The notes under the pieces were generated by a model. It did no database searches. It was not told the DNA's origin and saw only the letters and a program-made list of their open reading frames with translations. From the NCBI GenBank assembly GCA_002937895.1, contig PTKV01000002.1:1-64000 (forward strand): DNA of 64,000 nucleotides. The letters run 5' to 3'. Shown in pieces: positions 9,465 to 19,891 of the stretch. A program made the translations under genes and the position numbers. Position 1 is the stretch's first letter, and every line of letters starts with the position of its first letter. Origin of the DNA: Alphaproteobacteria bacterium MarineAlpha5_Bin9. Its GTDB lineage: Bacteria; Pseudomonadota; Alphaproteobacteria; HIMB59; GCA-002718135.

Positions 9465-10397
9465 TTAAAAATATTTTTTTAAATCCATTCCTTTATACAG
9501 CTCTGCTACTTCTTCATAACCATTAAACATTAAAGTTGGTCTACGATAAAACTCCCCGATTCTTCTTTCAGTTGCTTGTGTCCATCTTTTGTGATCAACT
9601 TGAGGATTAACATTAGAATAAAAAGCATATTCATAAGGATTGACATCGGACCAAGTTGTATTGGGTTCTTTATCCATAAAACGAATCTTAACTATTGATT
9701 TTATAGATTTAAATCCATATTTCCAAGGCACAACCAATCTCAAAGGTGCGCCATTTTGATTTAAAAGGTTATGTCCATACATTCCAGTTGAGAGAATTGT
9801 GAGAGGATGCATGGCTTCATCCATTCTTAGGCCTTCAACATAAGGCCAAGGAAGTATCCCTCTAATTTCATTAAATAATTTCTTTTGACCTGGCATTTCC
9901 TCAGGACGATAGACAGTTTCAAATTGAATATATTTTGCACTACTAAGAGGCTTAACCTTTTCGATTAGTTTGCTAAGTGAAAAACCTTGCCAAGGTATAA
10001 CCATAGACCATGCCTCAACACATCTTAATCTATAAACTCTATCTTCAATAGTAATACCTTTTAGCAAACTTTCTAAATCAAAAATCTTAGGCTTTTCAAC
10101 TAAACCTTCAACTGCTAATTGCCAAGGTAACGGTTTAAATGATTGAGAATACTTTGCTGGATCTGATTTACTAGTCCCAAACTCATAAAAATTGTTATAG
10201 TTAGTTATTTCATGATAGGTATTAAGATTATCATTTTCTTCTAAAAATTTATTATAAGTAGATGGACTTTCCGAATGTTTTGAAAATAAAGGCTTGCTAA
10301 AACTAATAGCTAAGGAGGTTAATAAAGTATTTTTGATAAATTTCCTTCTATTAATATAACTAGAATATGGCGTTATTTCAGAGTTTAGTATTTTCAT
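9465..10397 (-). CDS. msrP: Periplasmic methionine sulfoxide reductase, molybdopterin catalytic subunit
   Basis: A 310-residue YedY/MsrP protein. The N-terminus has a twin-arginine-like signal, [19 protein letters not shown], so export through Tat as a folded Mo-cofactor enzyme is expected. The molybdenum-ligating cysteine is in [10 protein letters not shown] (about C126). Further family landmarks are [28 protein letters not shown] and the C-terminal NGY. It is followed by msrQ. It reduces methionine sulfoxide in envelope proteins. The Tat motif here is NRRKF rather than a full SRRxFLK. Confidence 0.92.
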   Translation of the reverse strand: MKILNSEITPYSSYINRRKFIKNTLLTSLAISFSKPLFSKHSESPSTYNKFLEENDNLNTYHEITNYNNFYEFGTSKSDPAKYSQSFKPLPWQLAVEGLVEKPKIFDLESLLKGITIEDRVYRLRCVEAWSMVIPWQGFSLSKLIEKVKPLSSAKYIQFETVYRPEEMPGQKKLFNEIRGILPWPYVEGLRMDEAMHPLTILSTGMYGHNLLNQNGAPLRLVVPWKYGFKSIKSIVKIRFMDKEPNTTWSDVNPYEYAFYSNVNPQVDHKRWTQATERRIGEFYRRPTLMFNGYEEVAELYKGMDLKKYF

Positions 10398-10487
10398 TGT
10401 TCTTTATAATATAGTTTATTCTTCAATAAAATATAGTATTTAAATAATCATTGTTTAAGAATCTATAAGAATGATTATAAAAGAGTA

Positions 10488-12302
10488 ATGAGTTCATTAT
10501 TTAGAAAAATTTTTTTTAATATATTTTTTATTTGTTTTTTTATTTCTTTTTATGCAAATGCTGAAAAAATGCATGGCTTAGCAATGCACGGATCCCCAAA
10601 ATATAACGTTGATTTTACACATCTGGATTATGTAAATCCATTAGCTCCTAAAGGAGGAACTTTAAGATACGGTGTTTATGGATCTTTTGATAATTTAAAT
10701 AGGGTGGCTTTTAAAGGTTCGAAAGCAGCTGGATTAGGATACATTAATGATACTTTAATGAGAAGAGTTTGGGATGAAGCTTTTACTTTATATGGACTTA
10801 TAGCTGAATATGTTAGCATGCCAGAAGATCGATCTTCAATTACTTTTTTCATAAATCCAAAAGCAAAATTTCATGATGGTTCATCAATAACTCGTGAAGA
10901 TGTATTATTTAGCCTTAAAACATTTCAAACTAAAGGCACGCCTAACCAAAAAAAAACATATGGTAAAGTAGTTAGCACTGAATTGGTAGATGCTAATGGG
11001 ATCAAAATGAATTTTGTAAATAATGAAGATAAAGAATTGCCATTAATTATTGCAGGGTTTCTTCCAATAATAAAAAAATCTTATTATGAAAAATTAGATG
11101 TTACTAAAACATTTTTAGATATTCCTATCGGAAGTGGTCCATATAAAATTAAAGAATTAGATCCTGGAAAAAGAATTGTCTATTCTAGAGTTCAAAATTA
11201 TTGGGCTAAAGATCTACCAGTTAACAAAGGACAATATAATTTTGATACTCTTACATATGATTATTACAAAGACAGTAATGTTCTGTTAGAAGCTTTTAAA
11301 GTAGGGGAGTATGACTACAGAAGAGAATATAATGCAAAAAGATGGCAAACTAGTTATGAATTTGAAGCTCTAAACCGTGGTGACGTAATTCTAAAAGAAA
11401 TGAAAAATGATAGACCAACTGGAATGAATGCTTTAGTTTTTAATACTAGAAAAAAAATTTTTAGTAATCCTAAAGTAAGACAGGCTTTAAGTTATGCCTA
11501 TGACTTTAATTGGGTGAATAAAGTGCTGTATGACGGGGCATATAAAAGAACAAATAGTTATTTTGAGAATTCTCCTTTAGCTTCTAGAGGATTACCCTCT
11601 GAACTTGAATTAGAATTATTAAATCCTTGGAAGTCTCAACTTCCTAATGAAATATTTACAAAAACATATCAAGCTCCTGAATCTGATGGTTCTGGAATGC
11701 CAAGAGAAAATTTAAAAATAGCTAAACAAATATTATCTGATGAAGGTTGGAAAATAGAAAATAATAAGTTAATGAAAGATGGTGAAGAATTTAAATTTGA
11801 ATTCCTTATAATAAGCCCATCTTTAGAAAAAATAGGATTGGCTTTTCAAAAAACTTTAAAAACTTTAGGAATTACAATGGAAGTAAGAATAGTAGATTCT
11901 TCTCAATATCAATCAAGACTTCTTAATTATGATTTTGACATGATAAGCAATACTTGGAGAGTAAGCTTGAGTCCTGGAAATGAACAACAGTTTTATTGGG
12001 GTTCTGAAGTAGGCAAAAAAGAGGGAAGTAAAAACTACGCTGGCGTGGATAGTGAAGTAGTTGATTTTTTGATCGAAAAACTTATTGGGGCAAAATCCAG
12101 AGAAGAATTAACAGCTGCGGTTCATGCTTTAGATAGAGTCTTACTATGGGGACATTATGTTATACCAAAACATCATAGCAATATTGATAGAATAGGTTAT
12201 TGGAATTTTTTAGAATATCCTGAAGAAATTCCTCTATATGGACTTGTAATAGAGTCTTGGTGGTCAAATAAAGAAAAAGCCAAACAACTAAACAAACAAT
12301 AG
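10488..12302 (+). CDS. YejA-like peptide/microcin C ABC transporter substrate-binding protein
   Basis: A 604-residue family 5 extracellular solute-binding protein. A signal peptide covers about residues 1-25 (hydrophobic IFFNIFFICFFISFYANA). Mature family markers are HGLAMHGSPKY, LDYVNPLAPKGGTLRYG, ANWARxL-type replacements and the C-terminal VIPKHHSNIDRIGYWN, all of which point to the YejA branch rather than DppA or OppA. YejA normally works with YejBEF permease and ATPase subunits in oligopeptide uptake, but none follows; the next gene 6 bases on is an EamA transporter. The partner subunits must be elsewhere or replaced. Confidence 0.85.
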   Translation: MSSLFRKIFFNIFFICFFISFYANAEKMHGLAMHGSPKYNVDFTHLDYVNPLAPKGGTLRYGVYGSFDNLNRVAFKGSKAAGLGYINDTLMRRVWDEAFTLYGLIAEYVSMPEDRSSITFFINPKAKFHDGSSITREDVLFSLKTFQTKGTPNQKKTYGKVVSTELVDANGIKMNFVNNEDKELPLIIAGFLPIIKKSYYEKLDVTKTFLDIPIGSGPYKIKELDPGKRIVYSRVQNYWAKDLPVNKGQYNFDTLTYDYYKDSNVLLEAFKVGEYDYRREYNAKRWQTSYEFEALNRGDVILKEMKNDRPTGMNALVFNTRKKIFSNPKVRQALSYAYDFNWVNKVLYDGAYKRTNSYFENSPLASRGLPSELELELLNPWKSQLPNEIFTKTYQAPESDGSGMPRENLKIAKQILSDEGWKIENNKLMKDGEEFKFEFLIISPSLEKIGLAFQKTLKTLGITMEVRIVDSSQYQSRLLNYDFDMISNTWRVSLSPGNEQQFYWGSEVGKKEGSKNYAGVDSEVVDFLIEKLIGAKSREELTAAVHALDRVLLWGHYVIPKHHSNIDRIGYWNFLEYPEEIPLYGLVIESWWSNKEKAKQLNKQ

Positions 12303-12308
12303 TGTCCT

Positions 12309-13196
12309 ATGAGCCACACTAGGGCTAACATTCTTTTACTTTTTGCTTCTTTTATTTGGGGAACAGCTTTCGTAAGTCAAGCTATGGGAATGGACAATAT
12401 TGGCCCATTTACTTTTAGCTTTTCACGAACATTTTTAGGTTTTTTAATAGTTTTACCAATTGCTATATTTTATGAAAAGACATTGATTATAGTTTTAAAA
12501 AACAAACAATTATTAATAATTTCTGTAATTACTGGTTCAGTTTTTTTTGTAGGAATGAATTTACAACAATATGCCCTGTTAAAATCACAAGTAGCAAATG
12601 CATCTTTTTTAACCACCTTATATGTTCCAATTGTTGCAATAATATCAAGATTTTTTTTTAAGTCAAAAATTTATTGGATCACTTGGTTTGCAGTATTGCT
12701 GTGTATTTATGGTTCATATTTACTAACATCAAATCAATCATCAGAAATTAAAATGTATGATACTTTATTATTTTTGTCAGGTGTTTTTTTTGCAATACAT
12801 ATTATTCTAATAGATGTTTTTATGAAAAAATTTTATAGTCCATTTAGTTTTGCATCTATTCAATATTTTATAGTGGTAATATTTTCTTTTTTTATTGCTA
12901 TATTATTCGAAACTCCAACTATATCGAAAATAAAATTAGAATGGATTGAAATTTTATACTGCGGAGTGTTATCTACAGGTATTTCATACACTATACAAAT
13001 TATTGCTCAAAGTAAGGCTAATCCAGCACCAGCAGCTATTATACTATCTATGGAAGCTGTATTTGCTGCCATAGCAGGATGGATAATTATGGGGCAAACT
13101 CTAGATAATTTTAAGATAATCGGTTGCATTTGTATATTTTTGGGAGTTATTTTAGTTCAAATTATACCTGTTTATTCAAAAAATAAATCCATTTAA
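12309..13196 (+). CDS. EamA/DMT-family transporter
   Basis: A 295-residue protein with about ten transmembrane helices. The N-terminus LLLFASFIWGTAFVSQAMGMDNIGPFTF is the common start of EamA domain 1, and KANPAPAAIILSMEAVFAAIAGWIIMGQTL marks domain 2. It begins 6 bases after the YejA-like gene, so the two are likely co-transcribed. It may export an amino acid or similar metabolite, as in the RhaT/YdcZ relatives, but the substrate cannot be told. Confidence 0.82.
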   Translation: MSHTRANILLLFASFIWGTAFVSQAMGMDNIGPFTFSFSRTFLGFLIVLPIAIFYEKTLIIVLKNKQLLIISVITGSVFFVGMNLQQYALLKSQVANASFLTTLYVPIVAIISRFFFKSKIYWITWFAVLLCIYGSYLLTSNQSSEIKMYDTLLFLSGVFFAIHIILIDVFMKKFYSPFSFASIQYFIVVIFSFFIAILFETPTISKIKLEWIEILYCGVLSTGISYTIQIIAQSKANPAPAAIILSMEAVFAAIAGWIIMGQTLDNFKIIGCICIFLGVILVQIIPVYSKNKSI

Positions 13197-13249
13197 AAAA
13201 ATTTTAATATAAATTTATTTATTTTTTTATATTATGAGAGAAAGCAATT

Positions 13250-14224
13250 ATGAATAAAAAACTAAATGTAGTTGGAATAGGCAACGCTATGGTTGATGCC
13301 CTAATACCATCATCAAAAGAAGAAATAATTAATAATAACTTAAACCGTGACTCAATGAATTTAATTGATGAAGATCTTAAAAATAATCTTCACAAAAAAT
13401 ATCAAATTACAAAAATGGTTGGTGGTGGTTCTGTGGGAAACTCCATGTTTGGTATTGCTTCATTTGGAGGCAATGGAAGCTTTATAGGAAAAATTAAAAA
13501 AGATGAAATAGGCAAGTATTTACAAGAAGATATGATTAAAGAAGGTTTAAATTTTCCTCTTGGATTTACTTCTCCTAGAGTCTCAACTGGATGTTGTACA
13601 ATTTTTGTTGAGAATGATGGAACTAGAACAATGTGCACATATTTAGGGGCAGGAACTTTAATTAGTCCAGAAGATATAAAAGAACAAAATATTAGAAATC
13701 ATCAAGTAGCATATCTTGAAGGGTATTTATGGGATAATGAAAACGCAAAACAAGCAATGAAAAAAATGGTTGATATTTGTAAGGCTGACAATCAAAAAAT
13801 AGCATTTACTTTATCCGATCTATTTTGCGTTGATCGTCATAGAGAATCTTATAAAAGTTTAATTAAAAACAACATAGATATTTTATTTGGAAACAATGAT
13901 GAATTTAGTTCAATGGTTAATTCAAATAACATAGAGGATGGTATTGCTTATGCTAAATCATTAAATATTCTTTCCATTTTAACTATGGGAGAAAAAGGTT
14001 CATTAATTATTAATGGCAATCAAGTCATAGAAATAAAGCCAAAATCAGTTTCTCAGGTAATAGATACAACAGGTGCAGGTGATCTATATGCTGCTGGTTT
14101 TTTATTTGGATATACTCATGAAAAAAGTCTAGAAGAATCTGGAAGATTAGCTTCAATTGCTGCTTCAGAAGTGATCTCACACTATGGTGCAAGACCTAAA
14201 GTAAAATTATCATCCTTGATTTAA
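13250..14224 (+). CDS. PfkB-family adenosine kinase
   Basis: A 324-residue ribokinase-fold sugar/nucleoside kinase. It starts NVVGIGNAMVDALI, has the substrate-binding GGGSVGNSMFGIASFGG segment and the PfkB signature 2 DTTGAGDLYAAGFLFG with the catalytic aspartate. This form is the one usually annotated as adenosine kinase in alphaproteobacteria: adenosine plus ATP gives AMP. The convergent neighbour is adenosine deaminase, which supports adenosine as substrate. Its stop overlaps that gene's stop in a shared TTAA. A ribokinase or other PfkB substrate is the alternative. Confidence 0.82.
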   Translation: MNKKLNVVGIGNAMVDALIPSSKEEIINNNLNRDSMNLIDEDLKNNLHKKYQITKMVGGGSVGNSMFGIASFGGNGSFIGKIKKDEIGKYLQEDMIKEGLNFPLGFTSPRVSTGCCTIFVENDGTRTMCTYLGAGTLISPEDIKEQNIRNHQVAYLEGYLWDNENAKQAMKKMVDICKADNQKIAFTLSDLFCVDRHRESYKSLIKNNIDILFGNNDEFSSMVNSNNIEDGIAYAKSLNILSILTMGEKGSLIINGNQVIEIKPKSVSQVIDTTGAGDLYAAGFLFGYTHEKSLEESGRLASIAASEVISHYGARPKVKLSSLI

Positions 14225-15198
14225 ATTTTACCTAATAATTCTTTTTTTATTTCTTCTTTACAAAATGCACTATCAATGGCATTTTTTGTAAGAGATTTTA
14301 ATTCTTCATCATTTAATCCTAAACTACGCATAACTTCATATTCTCCTGCAATTGAGGCATTAAAAAATGGCGGATCATCTGAATTTACTGTAATCTTTAC
14401 ACCTTTATCAAACAACTCTTTAACAGGATGATCTTTATAGCTATTGTATATTTTAGTAGCAATATTACTGGTTGGACATGTTTCTAAGACTATATTCTTA
14501 TCTTTAATATAGTTAATAAGATTTAAATCTTCAATTGATCTAACCCCGTGTCCCAAACGAGTAGGGTGAAGTAATTCAATAGCTTTACGAATATTCTCTG
14601 GGCCATCCCATTCTCCTGCATGAACAGTTATAGGAAATTTTGCCTCTTTAAGCATATCAAAAGTTTTAACAAAAAGATTTGGTGGAAAATGTAATTCATC
14701 ACCTGCTAATCCAAATCCCACTAAATCAATATGAGGGTTTTCTAAAACTTCTAATGCAGTTTGGTGAACTGATTCAAATCCTAAATGTCTAATTCCATTC
14801 ATAATATATTTAGAAATTATTCCAAAATCTTTTTTAGCTTGATTGGCTCCATCAACAACACCTTCCAAAAAAGAATGATAGGACATTCCTTTCTTTTTAG
14901 CATGTGTAGATGAAATCATAGCCTCTACATAAATTACATTATTTTCTGCACATTCTTTTAAATAATTATATGTAAGCTCACTATAATCTTCAGGTGTATG
15001 AATTACAGAAGTTACAACATCATATTTTTTTATAAAATCATAAAAATCCTCCCAAGCATAAGCGTAATGATCACCAAAAATATCGTTAGGTAATGCTACT
15101 TGATTACGCTTGGCAAATTTTTTACACAAATCTGGAGCTATCGTTGCCTCTAAATGCACATGGATTTCTGCTTTTGGAATAAGTTTTGTTGAGTTCAT
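14221..15198 (-). CDS. add: Adenosine deaminase
   Basis: A 325-residue amidohydrolase converting adenosine to inosine. Metal-binding AEIHVHLEA is at the N-terminus, GLAGDE at about residues 180-190, VHAGE with the zinc histidine, RLGHGVR with the catalytic histidine and VNSDDPPFF with the zinc aspartate. This set fits adenosine deaminases; adenine deaminases of the same superfamily usually diverge in the GDE region. It faces the adenosine kinase gene, giving two fates for adenosine: AMP or inosine, with inosine then split by PunA at 31452-32282. Confidence 0.9.
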   Translation of the reverse strand: MNSTKLIPKAEIHVHLEATIAPDLCKKFAKRNQVALPNDIFGDHYAYAWEDFYDFIKKYDVVTSVIHTPEDYSELTYNYLKECAENNVIYVEAMISSTHAKKKGMSYHSFLEGVVDGANQAKKDFGIISKYIMNGIRHLGFESVHQTALEVLENPHIDLVGFGLAGDELHFPPNLFVKTFDMLKEAKFPITVHAGEWDGPENIRKAIELLHPTRLGHGVRSIEDLNLINYIKDKNIVLETCPTSNIATKIYNSYKDHPVKELFDKGVKITVNSDDPPFFNASIAGEYEVMRSLGLNDEELKSLTKNAIDSAFCKEEIKKELLGKI

Positions 15199-15225
15199 AT
15201 AAATTTTCTATATTTATATATATAA

Positions 15226-16047
15226 ATGTCAGATTTTTCCAATTTTTCTAGAAGAAAATTTATATTAGGCGCATCATGTATGTGTAGTTCAGCTCTAATC
15301 TTGCCATCATGTGCTGAGGTAGCAATGTCTGACAGAAAACAAATTAAAATTTTTAGCGATGACTATTTATATTCAAAAGCTTTCCCTGCATATGAAAATT
15401 TTAAATCACAAACAAAATTAATAACTGGAACAAATGAATCACAAAATATCGTAGATATTGGATTTAACATAAAAGATGCTATAAACAAATATTATAACAA
15501 TCTTGGCGAAGAAGACCCAACTAGTAATTTTCAATGGGAATTTGTTTTAGTTGACGATGATCAAACTAAAAATGCATGGTGTATGCCTGGTGGTAAAATC
15601 GCTTTTTACACTGGAATAATGCCTATTGCCTCTAATAATGATGGAATAGCATCTATAATGGGTCATGAAATAGCACACGCAGTTGCTAGGCATTCCTCTG
15701 AAAGAATGAGTACTGCTATTCTTGTAGACGCTGGGACATATGCCTTAGAAAGATTAGTATTAGGGCAAAGATTGCCAAGTATTTCTAAACAACTAAGAAC
15801 CTATGGATTAGACTTACCTTTTAATCGTAAACAAGAATCAGAGGCAGATTATTTAGGAATTATTTTCTCAAATTTAGCAGGATATAATATTGATGAGTCC
15901 TATAAAATATGGGAACGTATGCAGAAAGAAGGAGGGGCCAGCCCTTCTGAATTTTTTAGCACACATCCATCGCCACAAAATAGAATAAATAAATTAAAAG
16001 AATGGATACCTGAGGTAAGATCTAAATACCCTTCTATAAAAACTTAG
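15226..16047 (+). CDS. M48-family metalloprotease, lipoprotein-like
   Basis: A 273-residue zinc protease. The N-terminus combines a twin-arginine-like SRRKFILGAS with a lipobox LPSC (Cys about 29), so it is probably a membrane-anchored periplasmic lipoprotein. The zinc site is GHEIAHAVARH (about residues 146-156), with the third ligand in ESEADYLG. The body resembles BepA/LoiP-type M48 proteases, which act on outer-membrane protein quality control. No TPR domain follows, so it is the short form. It starts 27 bases from the divergent add gene. Confidence 0.88.
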   Translation: MSDFSNFSRRKFILGASCMCSSALILPSCAEVAMSDRKQIKIFSDDYLYSKAFPAYENFKSQTKLITGTNESQNIVDIGFNIKDAINKYYNNLGEEDPTSNFQWEFVLVDDDQTKNAWCMPGGKIAFYTGIMPIASNNDGIASIMGHEIAHAVARHSSERMSTAILVDAGTYALERLVLGQRLPSISKQLRTYGLDLPFNRKQESEADYLGIIFSNLAGYNIDESYKIWERMQKEGGASPSEFFSTHPSPQNRINKLKEWIPEVRSKYPSIKT

Positions 16048-16139
16048 CTTTTTTATAATGATTCTAAAAAATATTTAGATAAAAATAACTATTTTTCCTA
16101 AATTAATTAAAAATATTCAATATTTTTATTTTTGTATTA

Positions 16140-17207
16140 ATGATAGAATTAATTAAAATGTCTACTTTAAAAATTAAAAATTTAAATCATAAAATTAAAG
16201 ATAATAATATATTACAAAATATACATCTTGAAACTAAGGATGATAAGATTACTTGCATTTTGGGGCCTTCAGGAAGTGGAAAAACAACATTATTAAAACT
16301 CATTGCCGGCTTAGAAAGCGCTCAAGAGGGTGAAATTTATATTAATGACAAACTTGTCAGTTCATCAAGCATACATGTTAATACCGAAAAAAGAAATATT
16401 GGCTTTTTGTTTCAAGATTTTGCATTATTTCCTCATCTAACTATTAAAGAAAACTTAAAATTTGCTATTAATAGTAAAAATGCTAACTTAGAAATAAACG
16501 AAATACTTAAATTAATAAAACTAACAAATTCATTACAAAAGTATCCTCATGAATTAAGTGGTGGGGAGCAACAAAGAGTAGCACTTGCCAGATCAATAAT
16601 ATCAAAGCCTCAACTTTTACTATTAGATGAGCCTTTTTCTAATTTAGATTTAAATCTAAAGGAAGAAATTAGAGATGACACTTTGCACTTATTACAGAAA
16701 TTTAATACTTCAGTAATTATTGTTACACATGATCCTTTTGAAGCTATGTTTATTTCTAATAAAATTTATATTTTAAAAAAAGATGGGAGTATAATTCAAT
16801 CAGGAACTCCAAATGATCTTTATAATAAACCTAAAACTTCATATGTTGCAGAATTTTTTGGAGAGACAAATAAATTTTCTGGCATTGTCGAAAATTCAAT
16901 TGTTGATACTGCTGTTGGTCAAATACCTATTAGCAAACATCTTGAATCCAAAAATGTTGATATACACATTCGTCCCCAAGCAATAAAATTATCTCAAGAA
17001 AAAACACCAGTTAATGGTGTAAAAGGAATTGTAATGGCTTCCAAATTAATGGGATCATATAGCTTTATTCATCTTTCAGTTTTAGATAAAAACAATAACA
17101 TTATTCACGTCCATAGTCACATGCCTCCTAACTTTAATCCAAAACAATCTACAGCAGTTGGAATAGAAATAGATGTAAAAGAAATATTTGTCTTTGATAA
17201 AAATTAG
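16140..17207 (+). CDS. fbpC: Fe(III)-type ABC transporter ATP-binding protein
   Basis: A 355-residue ATPase with Walker A GPSGSGKTT (about residues 42-50), Q-loop LFQDFALFPHL, signature LSGGEQQRVALARS and Walker B LLLLDEPFSNLD. The C-terminal part is a TOBE-like domain beginning near IHIRPQAIKLS, as in FbpC/PotA. The protein could instead start at an internal ATG at 16158. It ends 3 bases from the convergent fbpB gene, so permease and ATPase sit on opposite strands, which is unusual for this system; assignment as the Fbp ATPase rests on that adjacency. Confidence 0.82.
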   Translation: MIELIKMSTLKIKNLNHKIKDNNILQNIHLETKDDKITCILGPSGSGKTTLLKLIAGLESAQEGEIYINDKLVSSSSIHVNTEKRNIGFLFQDFALFPHLTIKENLKFAINSKNANLEINEILKLIKLTNSLQKYPHELSGGEQQRVALARSIISKPQLLLLDEPFSNLDLNLKEEIRDDTLHLLQKFNTSVIIVTHDPFEAMFISNKIYILKKDGSIIQSGTPNDLYNKPKTSYVAEFFGETNKFSGIVENSIVDTAVGQIPISKHLESKNVDIHIRPQAIKLSQEKTPVNGVKGIVMASKLMGSYSFIHLSVLDKNNNIIHVHSHMPPNFNPKQSTAVGIEIDVKEIFVFDKN

Positions 17208-17210
17208 ATA

Positions 17211-18878
17211 TTAACTATGTGCTGCTGATGTATAAACTTCAGCAGAAGTTATACTGTGTTTTTTCGAGGAAAATTTTTTTATAGTAAAATTTAAAAATAT
17301 TATTGGCCCTAAACCAGCTAGAATAATTATAATGGCCGCTAGAGAAGATTCTTCTAACATTTCATCAGACGCATATTGATAAACATATGTTGCCAATGTT
17401 TCAAAATTAAAAGGTCTTAACAATAATGTTATTGGCAACTCTTTAAGAATATCAACAAAAATTAAAATTCCACCTACTAAAACATTAGTGTAGACCAGTG
17501 GTAAAACTATTTTAAAAACTATATTTATAAATTTATGACCCATAGTTCTACTAACATTAACAATACTGGGATCTATTTTTTGTATTCCTGATCTCATGGC
17601 TCCATTACCAACAGCCAAAAAACGTATTGTGTAAGCAAAAAACAAAACTATCAGACTTCCAGTATAATAATTCAAGCGAAAATAAATTATGTCATTTAAC
17701 CATCCTACAAAAACAACAATTCCAACTGCTAATATTGTTCCAGGAAAAGCATAACCACAAGATGAGATAAAAATAAGAAAACGAGTAATAGGATTTGATT
17801 TATAATAATTTACAACAATCATAAAAATTGAAAGAAGCATAACTATTGATGATGCAGTAATTGCGACTAATATACTTGTAATAGAAGTAGAAAAAATTGC
17901 CTCAAAATTTATAACTGCAAAACCTTTTAGGACAAAATTTAACAAAACTCCTACTGGAATAATGAAACCAAACAAAAAAGGAGCAAAACATATAATAAAA
18001 CAAATTACTTTAAAAAATCCTTTTGCATGAATTGCTTCTATATTATTTTGACCACTGCTTTTTTCAAAAAATCTTTGGCGTTTTCTAGCTATCAATTCTA
18101 AGAATAAAAGAACTATTACAAAAATAAAAAGTACACAAGATATTTGTGACGCTCCAGATAAACTATTCATGCCTAACCACACATTAAAAACTCCAAGGGT
18201 TAGTGTCTCTAAAGCAAAATAATCAACTGTTCCAAAATCTGAAATAGTTTCCATTAATACTAATGCTAATCCAGCAACAATTCCAGGCCTAGCCAATGGA
18301 AGGGCTACATGAATAAAAACATTCTTTCCATGAACTAAACTTGCATGATAAAATGAAATAGGGGTAGAGATAAAAGATGCACGAGTCATTAAATAAATAT
18401 AAGGATACAAAACTGATGACATAACAAAAATAGCTCCCTCCATTGAACGAATATTAGGAAACCAATAATCTTGAGCATTTCTCCAACCAAATAAATCCCT
18501 TAAAGCTCCTTGAACTGGTCCTGCATATTCAAATATATCAGTGTATGTATAAGCTATGATATAAGCCGGAACTGCTGCAGGTAGCAACAGAGCCCATTCA
18601 AAAAAAAATTTAAAAGGGAATTTGTAACGTGTTACAATCCATGCTGTTGATATACCAAAAAAAAGACTAAGACACCCAACTCCAAATAAAAGAATTAAAG
18701 TATTTGATATATACCTAGGAAGTACTGTCGAGAATAAATGGGACCAAAGAGATGCATCTCCTGCAAATGCTGAATAAAAAATTGCCAATATAGGGGCGAT
18801 TATCAAACAAGATATAATTGTTACCGAAATTGACCAAATATTAAAATTATACAAAATACTAGAACTATAAACTACCAA
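17211..18878 (-). CDS. fbpB: Fe(III) ABC transporter permease
   Basis: A 555-residue double permease with about twelve helices and two EAA-type loops (HGKNVFIHVALPLARPGIVAG and MGHKFINIVFKIVLPLVYTNV), characteristic of FbpB/SfuB. The only suitable start is a TTG at 18878 that overlaps the end of fbpA by 7 bases, so translation is probably coupled to fbpA. The first helix begins at about residue 13, leaving no room for a later start. It carries iron delivered by FbpA across the inner membrane. Confidence 0.87.
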   Translation of the reverse strand: MVVYSSSILYNFNIWSISVTIISCLIIAPILAIFYSAFAGDASLWSHLFSTVLPRYISNTLILLFGVGCLSLFFGISTAWIVTRYKFPFKFFFEWALLLPAAVPAYIIAYTYTDIFEYAGPVQGALRDLFGWRNAQDYWFPNIRSMEGAIFVMSSVLYPYIYLMTRASFISTPISFYHASLVHGKNVFIHVALPLARPGIVAGLALVLMETISDFGTVDYFALETLTLGVFNVWLGMNSLSGASQISCVLFIFVIVLLFLELIARKRQRFFEKSSGQNNIEAIHAKGFFKVICFIICFAPFLFGFIIPVGVLLNFVLKGFAVINFEAIFSTSITSILVAITASSIVMLLSIFMIVVNYYKSNPITRFLIFISSCGYAFPGTILAVGIVVFVGWLNDIIYFRLNYYTGSLIVLFFAYTIRFLAVGNGAMRSGIQKIDPSIVNVSRTMGHKFINIVFKIVLPLVYTNVLVGGILIFVDILKELPITLLLRPFNFETLATYVYQYASDEMLEESSLAAIIIILAGLGPIIFLNFTIKKFSSKKHSITSAEVYTSAAHS

Positions 18879-19891
18879 CCAACTCTATCAATAATTTTTT
18901 GAGCCAAAGGAGCTAGTTCTGCTATTTTTATAATAGGTAATTTATCTTCTCTAAATTCTCCCCAACTGATTAATTCAGTTGATGGAGAAATATTAGGATT
19001 AACAGGATATTCAAAATTAATCTCTCCGTATAATTTTTGAGCTTTTGGACTAGTCAAAAACTCTAATAATGCTATTGCTGATTCTTTATTTTTTGAAAAT
19101 TTAGCAACTCCTCCTCCAGATATATTTATATGGGCACCTCTATCTCCATTGTCCTGATTTGGAAAAATTAATAAAAGATTTTTTATCCATTCTCTTTGTT
19201 TAGGATCTTCAGAAAATTTAAGTTTGCCAAAATAGTAATTGTTTATTATTGCTATATCACATTCACCTTCATAAATAGCTTTTACTTGTGCCCTATCATT
19301 TCCTTGAGGGCGTCTAGCTAAATTATCTACTAATCCTTGCGCCCATTTTTCTGCTTCTACTTCCCCATGAGCAGCAATTATTGAAGTCATAAGTGCGCGA
19401 TTATAAACATGACTACCTGGTCTGGAACAAATTCTTCCTTTCCATTCGGGATTGGCAAGATCTTCAATTCTTTTTATACTGTTAGCATTAACTCTATTCT
19501 TGTCTATAACTATAATTCTTGATCGTTTCGAAAAACTAAACCAAGTGTTATCGGGACTTCTAAGATGTTTTGGTATGTTTTTTTCAAGTTTTTTTGATTT
19601 AATAGAAGATAAAAGTTTTTGATCGTCGTAAATATAAAGTCTTGCAATATCTACTGTTAAAATAACATCAGCAGGACTATTTTCTCCTTCAGATTTTAAA
19701 CGTTGGGCCAATCCTTTTTTTGAATAAATAACATTAGTTTTTATGCCGGTTTCTTCAGTAAATAGTTCTAAAAAAGGATTTATTAAAAAAGGTTGTCTAT
19801 GAGAATAAATATTGATTTCATTTGCAAATAATTTTTCAATATGAATAAAAATAAAAATAATTGCTAATAACTTATAAAAAATAATTTTCAT
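18872..19891 (-). CDS. fbpA: Fe(III) ABC transporter substrate-binding protein
   Basis: A 339-residue periplasmic binding protein with a signal peptide of about 23 residues. NEINIYSHRQPFLINPFLELF starts the mature protein, and ADVILTVDIARLY and the double tyrosine in AIINNYYFGK (iron ligands in FbpA/FutA relatives) are visible. NPEWKGRICSRPGSHVYN and NISGGGVAK are further family landmarks. It overlaps fbpB by 7 bases and begins 4 bases inside the end of the upstream hydroxylase-like gene, so it is transcribed with that gene. Confidence 0.9.
   Translation of the reverse strand: MKIIFYKLLAIIFIFIHIEKLFANEINIYSHRQPFLINPFLELFTEETGIKTNVIYSKKGLAQRLKSEGENSPADVILTVDIARLYIYDDQKLLSSIKSKKLEKNIPKHLRSPDNTWFSFSKRSRIIVIDKNRVNANSIKRIEDLANPEWKGRICSRPGSHVYNRALMTSIIAAHGEVEAEKWAQGLVDNLARRPQGNDRAQVKAIYEGECDIAIINNYYFGKLKFSEDPKQREWIKNLLLIFPNQDNGDRGAHINISGGGVAKFSKNKESAIALLEFLTSPKAQKLYGEINFEYPVNPNISPSTELISWGEFREDKLPIIKIAELAPLAQKIIDRVGW

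Noticed and set aside
16035-16057. Stem TATAAAAA/TTTTTATA at the M48 gene end as terminator
   Set aside because: It consists only of A-T pairs, overlaps the stop codon and has no distinct U-run; too weak to list.
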